64,000 nucleotides of DNA from Candidatus Competibacteraceae bacterium (GCA_016699715.1 CP065007.1:558001-622000); one strand, 5' to 3'. Counted from the first letter of the stretch, positions 1-9,536 are shown. Notes: generated from the letters alone by a model not told the origin. Numbers and translations are program-made.

Positions 1-387
1 CGGTTCCAGCGTCGATACGACACCCTCGTTGCTGAAGGGCTCGCCTTTCATGAGGCCCAATCGCCACGGCCCGTCACCGGGCGTCGGGGTCGTCCACGGC
101 GCCGCACCGGCCACCACCTGCTGCTCCGATTGAGGACCCGCAAGGACGACGTATTGCGTTTCCTGACCGATCCCCGCGTCCCCTTCACCAACAAGCTGGC
201 CGAGCAAGCCGCCCGCATGATGAAGCTCAGACAGAAAATCTCCGGTGGCTTCCGCTCCGAACCGGGCGCCCGCGACTTCGCCGTCATCCGCTCCTTCATC
301 GCCACCGCGAAAAAACAGGGTTGGAACATCATCGATACCCTGACCCAATCCCCAACGGTCCTCCTCAGCAAACTCCGTACGACCTGA
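1..387 (+). CDS. IS66-family transposase, C-terminal part
   Basis: The reading frame is open from the first base of the window to a TGA at 385-387, so the gene begins upstream. The C-terminal DDE region is recognisable: the segment with NKLAEQAARMMKLRQKISG carries the conserved N-x-x-E-Q/R pattern that holds the last catalytic glutamate of IS66 TnpC. It is followed by the usual tail that runs through a short alpha-helical segment (FAVIRSFIATAKKQGW). Only about 128 residues are visible of a protein that is usually near 500. I cannot tell whether the copy is intact upstream. Confidence 0.8.
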   Translation, partial: RFQRRYDTLVAEGLAFHEAQSPRPVTGRRGRPRRRTGHHLLLRLRTRKDDVLRFLTDPRVPFTNKLAEQAARMMKLRQKISGGFRSEPGARDFAVIRSFIATAKKQGWNIIDTLTQSPTVLLSKLRTT

Positions 388-414
388 TCACTGACGAGGT
401 ACCTGGGCAGTTAC
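1..414 (+). mobile_element. Right end of an IS66-family element (partial)
   Basis: The window opens inside an IS66-type element. The coding part stops at 387. The end at about 414 reads inward (reverse complement) as GTAACTGCCCAGGTACC, and IS66-family ends typically begin with GTAA. The left end lies outside the window. Confidence 0.7.
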
Positions 415-628
415 ATGTTTTTTTATTGGTTCTTCGAGGATTCTTGTGGAGATCGGGGCTTAGCGCCTCAGTAACTCTTCACACCCCTCCCGGTAATGGC
501 TAACTTCCCCTCGGGGAGTAGGTATGGAAAACTAGAGTCCAGCCCCACGATCAACCGCCATGCACCTCAGCCCACATAGCCTGCGCCAATGAGACCACGC
601 CTACCTGGATTCGCTGGGGGAGGCCGAG

Positions 629-2101
629 GTGCGTGCGCTGTCGGGCAAGCTGCTGGACGATTTGAAGGAGGCGCTGGACCGGTTGAATCAAGGACCGGAC
701 AACAGTTCGCGGCCGCCGAGCAGTCGGGCGCCGTGGGACCGACCGGGTGGCGGGCCGGAATCGGATGCCGCCGATGCGGCGGACGAGGAACCCGAGTCGG
801 CGGAGGCGAAGCCGGAGTCAGCGGAACGGCCATCGGCCGAGGCGAAACCGGCGAAGGTCCCCGCGGCCCGCAAACCGGGCAAGCAACCGGGAGCGCCGGG
901 GGTGGGCCGCACGCAGGTGTTCCAGGCGAATGCCGAACAGGCCCATTACCCCGACACCTGCGCCGGCTGTGGCCGGCCGCTGGACCCGGTGGGCGCGGTG
1001 GCCTACACCGGGTTTCAGGCGGTCGACCTGCACTGGGGCGATCCGGCGCGACCGGGGCTGACCGTGTGGGTGGTGGACCATCGCTATTACGAGGTGCCCT
1101 GCGCCTGTGGCCATCGGACCCGGGCGGTGGCCGGTCAAGGGGGGGTGGACCCGCTGCTGGCGGGGATCGAGTTGAGTGAATGGCGGCTGGTGGGGCCGGG
1201 GTTGGCGGCGCTGATCGTGGCACTGGCTTTCCGGTTCCGGCTGTCGCGGGCGCGGATTCGCGAATTCCTGGACGAGTGGCTGGGACTGAAGCTGAGTACC
1301 GGCACGATCCATCGGACGCTCCACGAAGCCGGCGCGGCCGTGGCGCCGGCGGAAGACGAACTCGTCCAGGCGGTTCTGGACAGCCATCTGCTGCACGCCG
1401 ACGAAACCTCCTGGCCCGAACACGGCCGGCCGCTGTGGCTGTGGGTGTTTGTCGCGGCGACCGCGACCCTGTACTACGTGGCCGGGCGCGGCAAGGAGCG
1501 GGTCGAGAACGTGCTGGACGGCTTTAGCGGCTGGCTGATGAGCGATGGCTGGATGGCCTACCGCAACCACCCGCGCCGGTTACGCTGTTGGGCGCACCTG
1601 ATTCGCAAGGCGCGGGGCTTGGCCGAGAGTGGCGACCGCGAGGCCCGTGTCTTTGGCCGGTTCGTGCTGGAGACCTTGGAGGCGCTGATGGCGGCGGTCT
1701 ACGCGGCCCGTGAAGGTCCGCCGCCGGTCGCGCCGCCGACCCAACACATGATGGTACTGGCCGCGTTGCGCGCGGCCTGCGAACGGCGCCAGGGTCACGC
1801 CCACGCCAAAACCCACGCCTTGGCGGTGGAGTTGCTCAACGACTGGGAAGCCATCTTCCAGGTGCTGAGTCATCCCGAACTGCCACTGACCAACAATGTA
1901 GCAGAGCGGGCACTACGCCATTGGGTGATCGCGCGCAAGATCAGTCACGGTACCCGCACCCCGGTGGGTTCGCGGGTCTTCGCTCTGCTCGCCAGCGTCA
2001 TCGATACCTGTCGCCAGCGTGGCCACTCCCCTTGGCGCACTCTCGAACGCGCCATCGCCGACCGCCGCGCCGGATTGCCTCTCGCCCCCTTGCCCCGGTA
2101 G
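629..2101 (+). CDS. IS66-family transposase, single-ORF type
   Basis: A 490-residue DDE transposase of the IS66 family. The N-terminus has the NSSRPPSS motif followed by a charged, low-complexity linker. A zinc-finger-like segment (CAGCGRPLD, then CACGHR) follows, and the catalytic domain contains LHADETSW, MSDGWMAY and NNVAERALRHW, which hold the D, D and E. The start given is GTG at 629, but similarity clearly continues upstream. An in-frame ATG at 560 is followed by a TGA at 590-592, then by an open stretch (DHAYLDSLGEAE) that joins the ORF. A nonsense mutation near codon 11 is therefore likely and the copy may be crippled. Terminal repeats were not identified with confidence. The sequence belongs to a different IS66 subgroup from the fragment at 1-387. 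Confidence 0.85.
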   Translation: MRALSGKLLDDLKEALDRLNQGPDNSSRPPSSRAPWDRPGGGPESDAADAADEEPESAEAKPESAERPSAEAKPAKVPAARKPGKQPGAPGVGRTQVFQANAEQAHYPDTCAGCGRPLDPVGAVAYTGFQAVDLHWGDPARPGLTVWVVDHRYYEVPCACGHRTRAVAGQGGVDPLLAGIELSEWRLVGPGLAALIVALAFRFRLSRARIREFLDEWLGLKLSTGTIHRTLHEAGAAVAPAEDELVQAVLDSHLLHADETSWPEHGRPLWLWVFVAATATLYYVAGRGKERVENVLDGFSGWLMSDGWMAYRNHPRRLRCWAHLIRKARGLAESGDREARVFGRFVLETLEALMAAVYAAREGPPPVAPPTQHMMVLAALRAACERRQGHAHAKTHALAVELLNDWEAIFQVLSHPELPLTNNVAERALRHWVIARKISHGTRTPVGSRVFALLASVIDTCRQRGHSPWRTLERAIADRRAGLPLAPLPR

Positions 2102-2145
2102 AGGGGGGAGAACGGCTACGCGCCTCATAAGCGTGACTTTTAGTG

Positions 2146-3130
2146 AGAAGCTGTAAAAAAACTAACACATTGATATTATTATAGTATTTTTGATAAAATG
2201 AGCCAAAATCCGGCGATTATTTTAATTTCAGAGATTCTATTCGAGGTGCTGTATGGCTTGGCCAAAAGAAATTCCTTGTAAGAGGTACCCCAGCGATTTG
2301 ACGGATGAAGAATGGGAAATCTTGGAGCCGATTTTAAAAAAAGCGGATCCTTATACGACAGGTCGGCCACGTAAAGTTGATCTCCGCGAAGTAATCAATG
2401 CCATTTTTTACCTGAACAAGACGGGCTGTCAATGGCGGTATTTGCCTAAAGATTTTCCCTACTATACCTTAATAAGTTACTATTATCATCAATGGGTTGA
2501 CAACAATATTATGGAGCAAATCAATACAGCGATTCATCAGCAACTCCGAAAAGAAATGGGTCGAAATGAGAATCCGAGTGCGGGGATTATCGATAGCCAA
2601 ACCGTTAAGGGGACACCGGAATCGGCCCAGGAATCCGGGTTCGACGGTGGTAAGTTAATTCAGGGTCGCAAGCGACATATTGTAGTAGATACAGTAGGTT
2701 ATATTATTATTGCTCGGGTTCATGCGGCCAATATCTACGATGGTCATGCGGCTCGCCAAGCCTTGACTGCCTTATTTTCAATCGTGGATAGTGTCAAAAA
2801 AATCTGGGCGGATGGTGGTTATAGAGGTGAAGAGTTTATTCAATGGGTTAAAGAGCAATTTGACTGTGTACTCGAAGTCGTTGAGAAGAAAAAAAACCGG
2901 CGAAGGTTTTCAAGTGTTACCTCGACGCTGGGTCGTGGAACGAACCTTTGCCTGGCTCGGTCGTTATCGGCGACTGAGCAAAGATTACGAGCGGAAACCT
3001 ACATCGAGTACGGGTCATGTTTATATGGCCTCAATTCGACTCATGCTGCGAAGAATTTGTAAAGAACGAGCATTATTACAAGGGGCTGCTTTAGAGGCAG
3101 CTTAGGTAATTGAGTTTTTGTACAGCTTCT
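2146..3130 (+). mobile_element. IS5-family insertion sequence
   Basis: The ends are near-perfect inverted repeats. The left end reads AGAAGCTGTAAAAAAACT from 2146, and the right end, reverse-complemented from 3130, reads AGAAGCTGTACAAAAACT. The element is about 985 bp and contains one transposase gene. I could not see a clear target duplication. Base composition is strongly AT-rich compared with the surrounding IS66 gene, so this element comes from a different source than its neighbours. Confidence 0.8.
2253..3105 (+). pseudogene. IS5-family transposase, frame broken at an A8 run
   Basis: The first frame (2253 to about 2896) encodes the N-terminal DUF4096-like region (YPSDLTDEEWEILEP) and the catalytic segments GIIDSQTVKG and WADGGYRGE, with the first two acidic residues. 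The third (E) lies in the next frame, PRRWVVERTFAWLGRYR, which is read from about 2890 to 3105. The switch sits on an uninterrupted run of eight A at 2889-2896. Seven A would restore one frame of about 283 codons. Some IS5 subgroups use frameshifting, so transcriptional slippage on the A-run could still yield full-length enzyme; otherwise the copy is dead. The spot where the frames meet is clear, while the functional state is a guess. Confidence 0.8.
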
Positions 3131-3247
3131 GAGTTGATCCATTAATAACCAATTGATTTTCAAAGGCATCAACATAACCACGAGCCAGCACGGCGGGCTA
3201 CAATCCATCTTCGGAGACTAGTGGGCTGCGCCAAAAGTTTTGACAGG

Positions 3248-4392
3248 TTAGGAGGCGTCTAGCCCGACCGGAGCTTGGGTGGGCTCCACAGACGGATAGA
3301 GGCGCTTGAGTTTGACCCGGGCCACCTCGGTACCAAACTGCCAGTGGATTTTGGTCTGATGCTGGTTGCGTGGGCCTTGCCAGGCGGCGATTTCCTCCCG
3401 CAAGGTGTCGATCGTCGAAATGCGCCGATCCAAACACTGGCCGGCGAGCACGGCCAACTCGCACTCGGCCATATTGAGCCAGCTGCCATGCTTGGGGGTG
3501 TAGTGAAACTCGAGTTTGCGGGTGAGCCGGCGGGCTTCGTCCGGCGGAAAGACCCCGTACAGGGCCGCCGGGGTATGGGTGTTGAGATTATCCACAACCA
3601 GTCGGATGCGTTCCGCCGTGGGGAAGTAGTCATCGACCAGCAAGCGCATTTGCTGGGCAAAGTCCCGTTTGGTTCGTTGTGAGGTGACATTGACCTGACG
3701 CCACCCGCGCAAGGGCTGCACGAACAGAAACAAATTAGCGGTGCCTTCGCGTTTGTATTCAGAGTCATGGCGCGCCGGTTGACCAGGACGAGCCGGCAGC
3801 GGATGACGGGTTTCGCTGGTCAACTGCACCGGGCTTTCGTCAAAACACACTTGGGGATGGCGCGGATCATCGGGCTCGGCGTACAGGTCCAGAACATCCT
3901 CCAGATGCCAGACATAGTCGGGACTCACACTGGGAATGCACCATTCCTGACGTTGCCAGGGTTTGAGATCGTTTTTTTGAGCACGCGACCGACGGTATTG
4001 GGGGCAATCGTGTCGATTTGGCGCCATTCAACCAAGCGATCGGCCAAGAGTTTCATCGTCCAGCGCTGGCGACCCGCCGGCGGGGTACTACAGGCCAACG
4101 CGATCAGAAAAGCCGCCTGTTTGCCGGTCAAGACCGGCGGCGAACCGGACCGCGATCGCTCGCTTAACGCGGCGGTCAACCCTTCATCCACAAAGCGCTG
4201 GCGGGTGCGATGCACGGTCGACAGTCCCAGATGGAGTGTTTCGGCGATCTCCTCATCAGCGGCTCCCGCCGCCGCTTGCAGCAAGATGTGGGCACGGGCG
4301 ACTCGGCGCGCGGTCGTTTTGCCTTTACGGATCACATCGAGCAAGAACCCCTGCTCCTCGGCGGTGAGGTCAACCAAGTATTTGTCGGTCAT
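3248..4392 (-). CDS. IS630-family transposase (two frames joined by -1 shift at A7)
   Basis: Translation starts at ATG 4392 (MTDKYLVDLTAEEQ), which is preceded by AGGAGG eight bases upstream. The first frame encodes the helix-turn-helix half (VARAHILLQA, STVHRTRQRFVDEGL). The second frame encodes the DDE half: VCFDESPVQ, LVVDNLNTHT and GSWLNMAECEL. The frames join at a heptamer of seven A on the coding strand (3972-3978 on the plus strand is T7), where LKK continues into NDLKPWQRQEW by a -1 shift. Homopolymer slippage is a known way for IS630-type elements to make the full enzyme, so I list it as a gene rather than as broken. The upstream promoter has been displaced by the nested IS4-family element. 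Confidence 0.85.
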
Positions 4393-4416
4393 CAGGTTTC
4401 CTCCTGTTGACCCCAA

Positions 4417-4427
4417 CATAGGGTACC
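4417..4427. repeat. 11-bp target duplication, left copy
   Basis: CATAGGGTACC, identical to 5740-5750. The two copies flank the nested IS4-family element exactly. Confidence 0.93.
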
Positions 4428-5739
4428 CTTACAAGTGTAGATTTTTCCAGAAAGAGCAAGCGAGACATAAAGTTGCGATAAAATAGCCGATAGGGAAATC
4501 GCCTGGTTACCGGAGGAACCGTCATGCCTCGCGCCCCCGAACTGGAGCAATGGCGCACCGAAATTGCCAAGCACTTTCCCCATCTCAGCCAGCCCATGGT
4601 GATGGGATTGGCTCTGTGGAGTTTGGGCATGATCCTGGTGCGCTCCTGTAGTTTGACGGCGATCGCCGACTGGTGGTCGTGCCGACTGGGTCAGCCCTTC
4701 CACACCGTGCGGGAACGCTTGCGCGATACCTATCGCGAAGCGGAGGCGAAAGCCGGGGGCATCGGGCCGAGCTCGACCTGAGTGCCTGTTGGGCGCCGTG
4801 GTGCGCTTGGGTCTTGGACGGGTGGTCCGGCACCCAACTGGCCGTGGCTTTGGATGCGACCACCTTGGGCCAACGCTTTGTGCTCTTGGTCATCAGTGTG
4901 GTTTATCGGGGGTGTGCCGTGCCGATCATCTGGAAGGTCTTGCCGGCGGGCTGCAAACACCCGTGGAAGCCGGAGTGGCTGGCGTTGTTACAGGCCTTGC
5001 GTGGGCGGGTTTCATCGACTTGGACGGTCATCGTCCTCGCCGACCGGGGGTTGTATGCGAAGTGGTTGTTCGAGACCCTCCTTCAGATGGGATGGCATCC
5101 GATGCTTCGGGTCAATGTCGGCGGTTCGTTTCGCCCCGAAGGGTGGTATCACTGGGTGCCGTTTCGCCAGTTAGTCCTGGCGGTCGGTGATCGCTGGCAA
5201 GGCTACGGGACCGCCTTTACCCACCCCAAGACGCGCCTGAACTGTACGCTGTTAGGCTGCTGGGAGGCCGGTCACGACGCCCCGTGGCTGATCTTAACCA
5301 ACATTCCGCCACAAGCGGCCGAGGCGTGTTGGTACGGGTTGCGCGCCTGGATTGAGCAAGGCTTCAAAAAGATCAAGGGAGGCGGGTGGCAATGGCAGTA
5401 TACGCGGATGACCGACCCGAACCGAGCGGAACGCCTGTGGTTGGCGATCGCCATCGCGACGTGGTGGTTGCTCTCCATCGGCGGTGAGGCCGAAGCGGCC
5501 CTCCCGACCGCGACGTTTCCGGCTGTTCCCGGTTCGCCTCGACAGCAAGGTCGACGCTGGCGGCTGGTGGGCGTCTTCCGGCATGGTTGGTCGCTCATTA
5601 TGGCGGCGCTCTTCAAACATCAAGATCTGCCCACCGGGCATGGCTGCCCCGAACCCTGGCCCACCTGGTCCATCGTCCCTCATGGCCCACCGTTGGCTAT
5701 GTCCGTAGGAGGACTATGAAAAAAACCTACACTTGTAAG
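4428..5739 (+). mobile_element. IS4-family element nested in the IS630 element
   Basis: The ends are inverted: CTTACAAGTGTAG at 4428-4440, and CTACACTTGTAAG at 5727-5739. Immediately outside, the 11-mer CATAGGGTACC occurs at 4417-4427 and again at 5740-5750. That is an 11-bp target-site duplication, within the range known for IS4-family elements. The insertion is therefore younger than the IS630 element around it. Confidence 0.93.
4524..5719 (+). pseudogene. IS4-family transposase, frameshifted at a G-run
   Basis: Two overlapping frames make one protein. The first begins at ATG 4524, preceded by CCGGAGGAACCGTC, and runs MPRAPELEQWRTEIAKHF to YREAEAKAGG. The second continues from RAELDLSACWAPWCAW to 5719. 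The switch lies at a run of five G (4755-4759), where one additional G would restore the frame. Catalytic features include ALDATTLGQ (first D), VLADRGLY (second D) and WIEQGFKKIKGGGWQWQ (E with the following basic residues). Full length would be about 398 residues. The clean inverted repeats and target duplication show a recent insertion, so loss of frame is either very recent, a sequencing artefact, or rescued by frameshifting. Confidence 0.8.
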
Positions 5740-5750
5740 CATAGGGTACC
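5740..5750. repeat. 11-bp target duplication, right copy
   Basis: CATAGGGTACC, identical to 4417-4427. It marks the right boundary of the nested insertion. Confidence 0.93.
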
Positions 5751-5833
5751 CCCCGCTACCTGTCAAAACTTTTGGCGCAGCCCACTAGGTCCACATAAGC
5801 CCTCGAAGAGCCTGTATTTTTTATTAAACACTG

Positions 5834-7153
5834 CATTGTACAGGACAAAATCATCTAACCAAATGAATTTACGTTAAAATTCTGCCGGGTGGCGTATTGG
5901 TTAGAGGTAGAAAACAGCGATTTTGAGGGCTCGATCCCAACCGTTTAAAGAGCGACTCCAGTGCCTGATGAAAAGCGTATTGCCGGGCGGATTCTTGGTG
6001 ATGAAATAAACAACTTCTCAAATAATCTAATCCATAGCGAAAAAGACTTTGGGTGGGACGGCCATGTTTTTTGATCTTGATCGGTTTAATTTCATGGCGC
6101 CATTCACCAATGATATGCGCCCAACTAAATGCAATAGCGAGAAAAGCCATCCATTTTTCAAGTCGCTGGGGGTCAGTTATATGGGTGGATTCCAGATCGA
6201 ATCCCCGAGTTTTTAAGCAAATGAAAAGCGTTTCGATCGGCCAGCGTTCCTTATAATTTTCCAACGCGGTTTCCGGTTGTTCTTGCGTTGCGAGAATAAC
6301 GAATTCACCGTTGGCCATTTTCAGACCAATCACATAAAGAGAGTGCCCCCACACGGTTCGTTGGCCCGATAAAACCAGAGCGCTGCCACGGGGTAGGCCT
6401 CGAAAAAGATTTTCGGCGGAGACGGGGACCCCTCGGGAGTTAGAGATTTGCGTATTCTTTTTGATGCGTATTACGAATTTAATTTGATTTTCAATAAGAT
6501 AACCAAACCATTGAATCCCAATAAACTCGCGATCCGCAAACAAGCAGGCGATCATTTGCGGGCCGAAAATCGTAAGGAATCGATTCATTAATGCTATTCT
6601 TTCTTGGGTATTTGAGTTGCCTTTTTTATCTAAAGCAACCCATAGTATAGGAAAAGCAGATCCGCGATAGACGACTCCTAAAACAAGGTAATTGATATTG
6701 ACATCACCATATTTCCAATTGGTTCTATCGAGTGTCAATTTGAACTGAAGCACAGGAATGAGACTGGCAATGAACCGGGCGACTTGATTCAGATCTAGAG
6801 AAAATTGACAAAAAAGTCGTTGAAGGCGTTTGTAATGAGAGGCCGGTTGCGCACGCCCAGGAAAGGTGACAGCAATCTTTGCGAGATTGACCGTTCCCAT
6901 CTGGATGATTCCGATAATTAAATAGACGATGCAAGAGATACGCGCTCGGTTCCAGTGAAAATGATGATGAAGCATTTCTGCAAAGTGCCGGGTATTAAAA
7001 AAGGGGAATTCACGGAATTAACCTCGCCTGTTTTAGAATTAATGTTATCAATCAATTAGTTATGATAACAGCAACCTCGCGATCCTACTACCCTCAAAAT
7101 AGCTGTTATTTTTTATCTTAATTTTCAGCAAGTTATTTTTGTCCTGTACAATG
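5834..7153 (-). mobile_element. IS4-family element with 9-bp target duplication
   Basis: The inverted ends are CATTGTACAGGACAAAA at 5834-5850 and its reverse complement at 7137-7153. TAAACACTG flanks both sides (5825-5833 and 7154-7162), giving a 9-bp direct duplication. The element is 1320 bp and AT-rich relative to the host. It is unrelated in sequence to the nested IS4-family element at 4428-5739. Confidence 0.92.
5869..6975 (-). CDS. IS4-family transposase
   Basis: This is an intact 368-residue DDE transposase. The three catalytic positions are visible: LTLDRTNWKYG (D), CLFADREFIGIQWF (D) and YKERWPIETLFICLK, which matches the IS4 Y-(2)-R-(3)-E-(6)-K signature exactly. The gene fills nearly all of its element, with the start 178 bp from the outer end and the stop 35 bp from the other. 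It is free of stops and frameshifts, unlike the other transposase genes of this island, so it is the best candidate for an active element. I chose the first ATG (6975); a later Met near residue 26 is possible. Confidence 0.88.
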   Translation of the reverse strand: MLHHHFHWNRARISCIVYLIIGIIQMGTVNLAKIAVTFPGRAQPASHYKRLQRLFCQFSLDLNQVARFIASLIPVLQFKLTLDRTNWKYGDVNINYLVLGVVYRGSAFPILWVALDKKGNSNTQERIALMNRFLTIFGPQMIACLFADREFIGIQWFGYLIENQIKFVIRIKKNTQISNSRGVPVSAENLFRGLPRGSALVLSGQRTVWGHSLYVIGLKMANGEFVILATQEQPETALENYKERWPIETLFICLKTRGFDLESTHITDPQRLEKWMAFLAIAFSWAHIIGEWRHEIKPIKIKKHGRPTQSLFRYGLDYLRSCLFHHQESARQYAFHQALESLFKRLGSSPQNRCFLPLTNTPPGRILT

Positions 7154-7247
7154 TAAACACTGATAAGTTTTCGAGAAAAAACCATTATTAATCAAAGACA
7201 AGGAAAGAGACCGGGAATCGCTGACAGCTTGCTGTGGGGTCGTTTAT

Positions 7248-8213
7248 TCACACTCTAGTTTTTTCCGGCCTGCAAAGAACCTCTGGCCGCTTACCGCCGA
7301 TGCCCAACACCCCGACCGCTAACCCGCCCAGCGCCACCGCGAACCATAGCGTCGCGATCCGGCACAGCAGCGTAATCGCCACCGCCGCTGGACCGTCCGC
7401 GCCGAAGGCCACCAGCAGCATACCCATCACCGCCTCGGCGCCACCCAAGCCACCGGGCAGGAACGACAGCGCCCCGGCCAGCACCGCGATAGCGTAGATG
7501 CCGATGCCCGTTTCCACGTCGACTCCGACGCCGACATTCCGAGCAATCAAATACAAGGATAATCCTTCCAGCCCCCAGGACAGCACACCCAATCCTAATC
7601 CGAATAGAAAGTAACCCGGTCGCAACAGTACCGCCGCCGAATCGAGCAAGCGCGCCAGCCGGTCGAACTGATGACCATGGCGATGATTCTGTCCCCATGC
7701 CCGCAATTTTTCCGGTAGCCATGCGCGGGTAGCCAGCCAGCCCAGCCCCAGCGTCAGCATCCAGGCCACCGCCACCAGCCCGGCGTAATCGGGCCGGGCC
7801 AATAGAATCAGCAACGCCAGCAGGCTCATCGCCAGCACGTCCAGCAACCGCTCGACGAACAGCGCTGCCAGGCTCTGGGCATAGCTCACGCCATGGCCGT
7901 GCAAATACAGCGACCGCACCGCCTCGCCGGCCTTGCCTGGCGTCACAGTCAGGGTAAAGCCCGCCAGATAGTAGAGGAAATGTCGCCACCATGGCAGGGC
8001 GTGGCCGAACGCGGCAATGTAGCGCTGCCAGCGCCAGAAGCGCAGCAGATAGTTGAGCAGCGACAGGGCAAAGATCGCCAGTAGCACCGGCAGTCCGACC
8101 CGCCGCAAGGCGGCGAATACAGCGGCGCGGTCGGCGAACAGTACGAAACCCAGATACAGCAGCGCAGCCAAGGCGATGCTCAGGGTCAGGGCGCGACGAT
8201 GATGGGAGGACAT
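7248..8213 (-). CDS. UPF0104/AglD-type integral membrane protein
   Basis: A protein of about 321 residues from ATG 8213 (MSSHHRRALTLSIALAALL), with roughly eight hydrophobic segments. It shows the family pattern of lysylphosphatidylglycerol-synthase N-terminal/UPF0104 proteins: LLNYLLRFWRWQRYI early, then TVTPGKAGEAVRSLYL and LSFLPGGLGGAEAVMGMLL. Family members are linked to lipid or glycolipid flipping, but no substrate can be read from sequence. An in-frame start at 8270 would add 19 residues with no membrane or domain features, so I prefer 8213 despite the lack of a strong ribosome-binding site. The gene ends at the edge of the IS island, and its last residues (GKRPEVLCRPEKTRV) look normal, so it does not appear truncated. 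It is preceded by the exporter gene on the same strand. Confidence 0.8.
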   Translation of the reverse strand: MSSHHRRALTLSIALAALLYLGFVLFADRAAVFAALRRVGLPVLLAIFALSLLNYLLRFWRWQRYIAAFGHALPWWRHFLYYLAGFTLTVTPGKAGEAVRSLYLHGHGVSYAQSLAALFVERLLDVLAMSLLALLILLARPDYAGLVAVAWMLTLGLGWLATRAWLPEKLRAWGQNHRHGHQFDRLARLLDSAAVLLRPGYFLFGLGLGVLSWGLEGLSLYLIARNVGVGVDVETGIGIYAIAVLAGALSFLPGGLGGAEAVMGMLLVAFGADGPAAVAITLLCRIATLWFAVALGGLAVGVLGIGGKRPEVLCRPEKTRV

Positions 8214-8294
8214 GGCGTCAGCTTGAAACAGCGGCAGGATGCCGGCATCCACCGGTCTGGCGAAGCCCAATCGCCGAGCGAAAATCCCGATCCA

Positions 8295-9536
8295 TCATTT
8301 CCCGTCCCCAACCAGCAGCCGATGCGCGCCGTAGGCCAGCACGCCGCAGCCGGCGATGACCGCCGCCATCGAGAGCGCCGAGCCATTGCCCAGCAGTCCG
8401 ACCAGCATGCTGGAAACCGTGGCCACCGCAAATTGCAGCGTGCCGATCAGGGCCGAGGCGCTGCCGGCGCGACCGCCCTGATCGGCCAGCGCGCAGGCCA
8501 TCGCGTTCGGTCCGGTGAAGCCGAGGCTGGCGATATAGCCGAATAGCGGGATCAGCAGTACCGGCAGGCCACCCCAGCCGCTGGCCGCGACCGCCAGCAG
8601 CCCCAGCCCCAGCAGCACGGTCGCACGGTTGGCGCGGCGCAGGAGCGCGTCGGCGCTGTGATGCGTCAGCAGCCGGCGGTTGTACTGCGAGCTGGCGATC
8701 AGCCCCAGCGCGTTGAGTCCGAACAGCCAGCCGAAGGACTGCGCCGGCACGCCGTACAACTCGATGAACACATGCGGTGAGCCGGTGATGTAGGCGAACA
8801 TGCCGCCCAGCGCGAAACCGCCGCTCAGGGCATAGCCGATGAAGCGCCGGTCGCGCAACAGCTCGCCATAGACCCGCAACGCCGCGCCGACTCCGGCGCT
8901 GCCGACAGTGCCCGCCGGGCGGGTTTCCGGCAGGTGGCGCCAACTGAGCATCAGAGTGGCGAACCCGAACAGGGCCAGTACTCCAAAAATCGCGCGCCAG
9001 CTCGCCAGCGTCAGAATCCAGCCGCCCATGATCGGGGCCAGGATCGGCGCCAGTCCCATCACCAGCATCAGCAGCGAATAGATCTTGGCCGAGGTCCGCG
9101 CGTCGAAACGGTCGCGCACCACGGCGCGGGCGATCACCACGCCGGCGCAACCGCCCGCCGCCTGCACGAAACGCAGCGCCGTCAGCGTGGCGATGTCGGG
9201 CGCCAGCGCGCAGCCGATCGAGGCCACGATATAGAGCGCCAGTCCGGCATACAACGGCGGCTTGCGGCCGTAGCGGTCGGCGAGTGGGCCGTAGACGGCT
9301 TGACCCAGCGCCAGTCCGATAAAGAAACTGGCCAGGGTGTATTGGGCGGCGGCGGGGTCGGCGGCGAACGCGCTGGCAATGGCCGGCAGACTGGGCAGAT
9401 ACATGTCGATCGACATCGGCGCGAAGGCGGTCAGCGCGCCAAGCAGCAGTAGCCAGGATAAGGGGGGATGAGTCAGGATCGGTGCTCCAAGTCGGGTAGT
9501 CGGATGGCAGCGGAAGTCGGGCAATTGTAAGCTCAT
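8295..9536 (-). CDS. Bcr/CflA-family multidrug efflux transporter (MFS)
   Basis: 413 residues from ATG 9536 (MSLQLPDFRCHPTTRL). The twelve-helix MFS layout is clear, with SIDMYLPSLPAIASAF in helix 1, the loop motif GPLADRYGRKPPLYAG after helix 2, and GGCAGVVIARAVVRDRF in the helix 4-5 region. These are typical of drug/H+ antiporters of the Bcr/CflA group. It would sit in the inner membrane and export small toxic compounds; the substrate is unknown. The start is only 43 bp from the start of the divergent response regulator gene (9580), so the two share a very compact promoter region and the regulator might control the exporter. That is suggested by position only. Confidence 0.85.
   Translation of the reverse strand: MSLQLPDFRCHPTTRLGAPILTHPPLSWLLLLGALTAFAPMSIDMYLPSLPAIASAFAADPAAAQYTLASFFIGLALGQAVYGPLADRYGRKPPLYAGLALYIVASIGCALAPDIATLTALRFVQAAGGCAGVVIARAVVRDRFDARTSAKIYSLLMLVMGLAPILAPIMGGWILTLASWRAIFGVLALFGFATLMLSWRHLPETRPAGTVGSAGVGAALRVYGELLRDRRFIGYALSGGFALGGMFAYITGSPHVFIELYGVPAQSFGWLFGLNALGLIASSQYNRRLLTHHSADALLRRANRATVLLGLGLLAVAASGWGGLPVLLIPLFGYIASLGFTGPNAMACALADQGGRAGSASALIGTLQFAVATVSSMLVGLLGNGSALSMAAVIAGCGVLAYGAHRLLVGDGK

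Larger units (their letters stand above)
3221..5785 (-). mobile_element. IS630-family element, interrupted by a nested IS
   Basis: The element is bounded by perfect 28-bp inverted repeats, 3221-3248 (starting GTGGGCTGCGCCAAAAGTTT) and 5758-5785 (its reverse complement), each flanked by TA (3219-3220 and 5786-5787), the dinucleotide that IS630/Tc1 elements duplicate. Without the nested 1312-bp IS and one copy of its target duplication the element would be about 1242 bp, a normal IS630 size. The nested IS sits between the right inverted repeat and the ribosome-binding site of the transposase, so it separates the gene from any promoter near that end. Confidence 0.92.
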
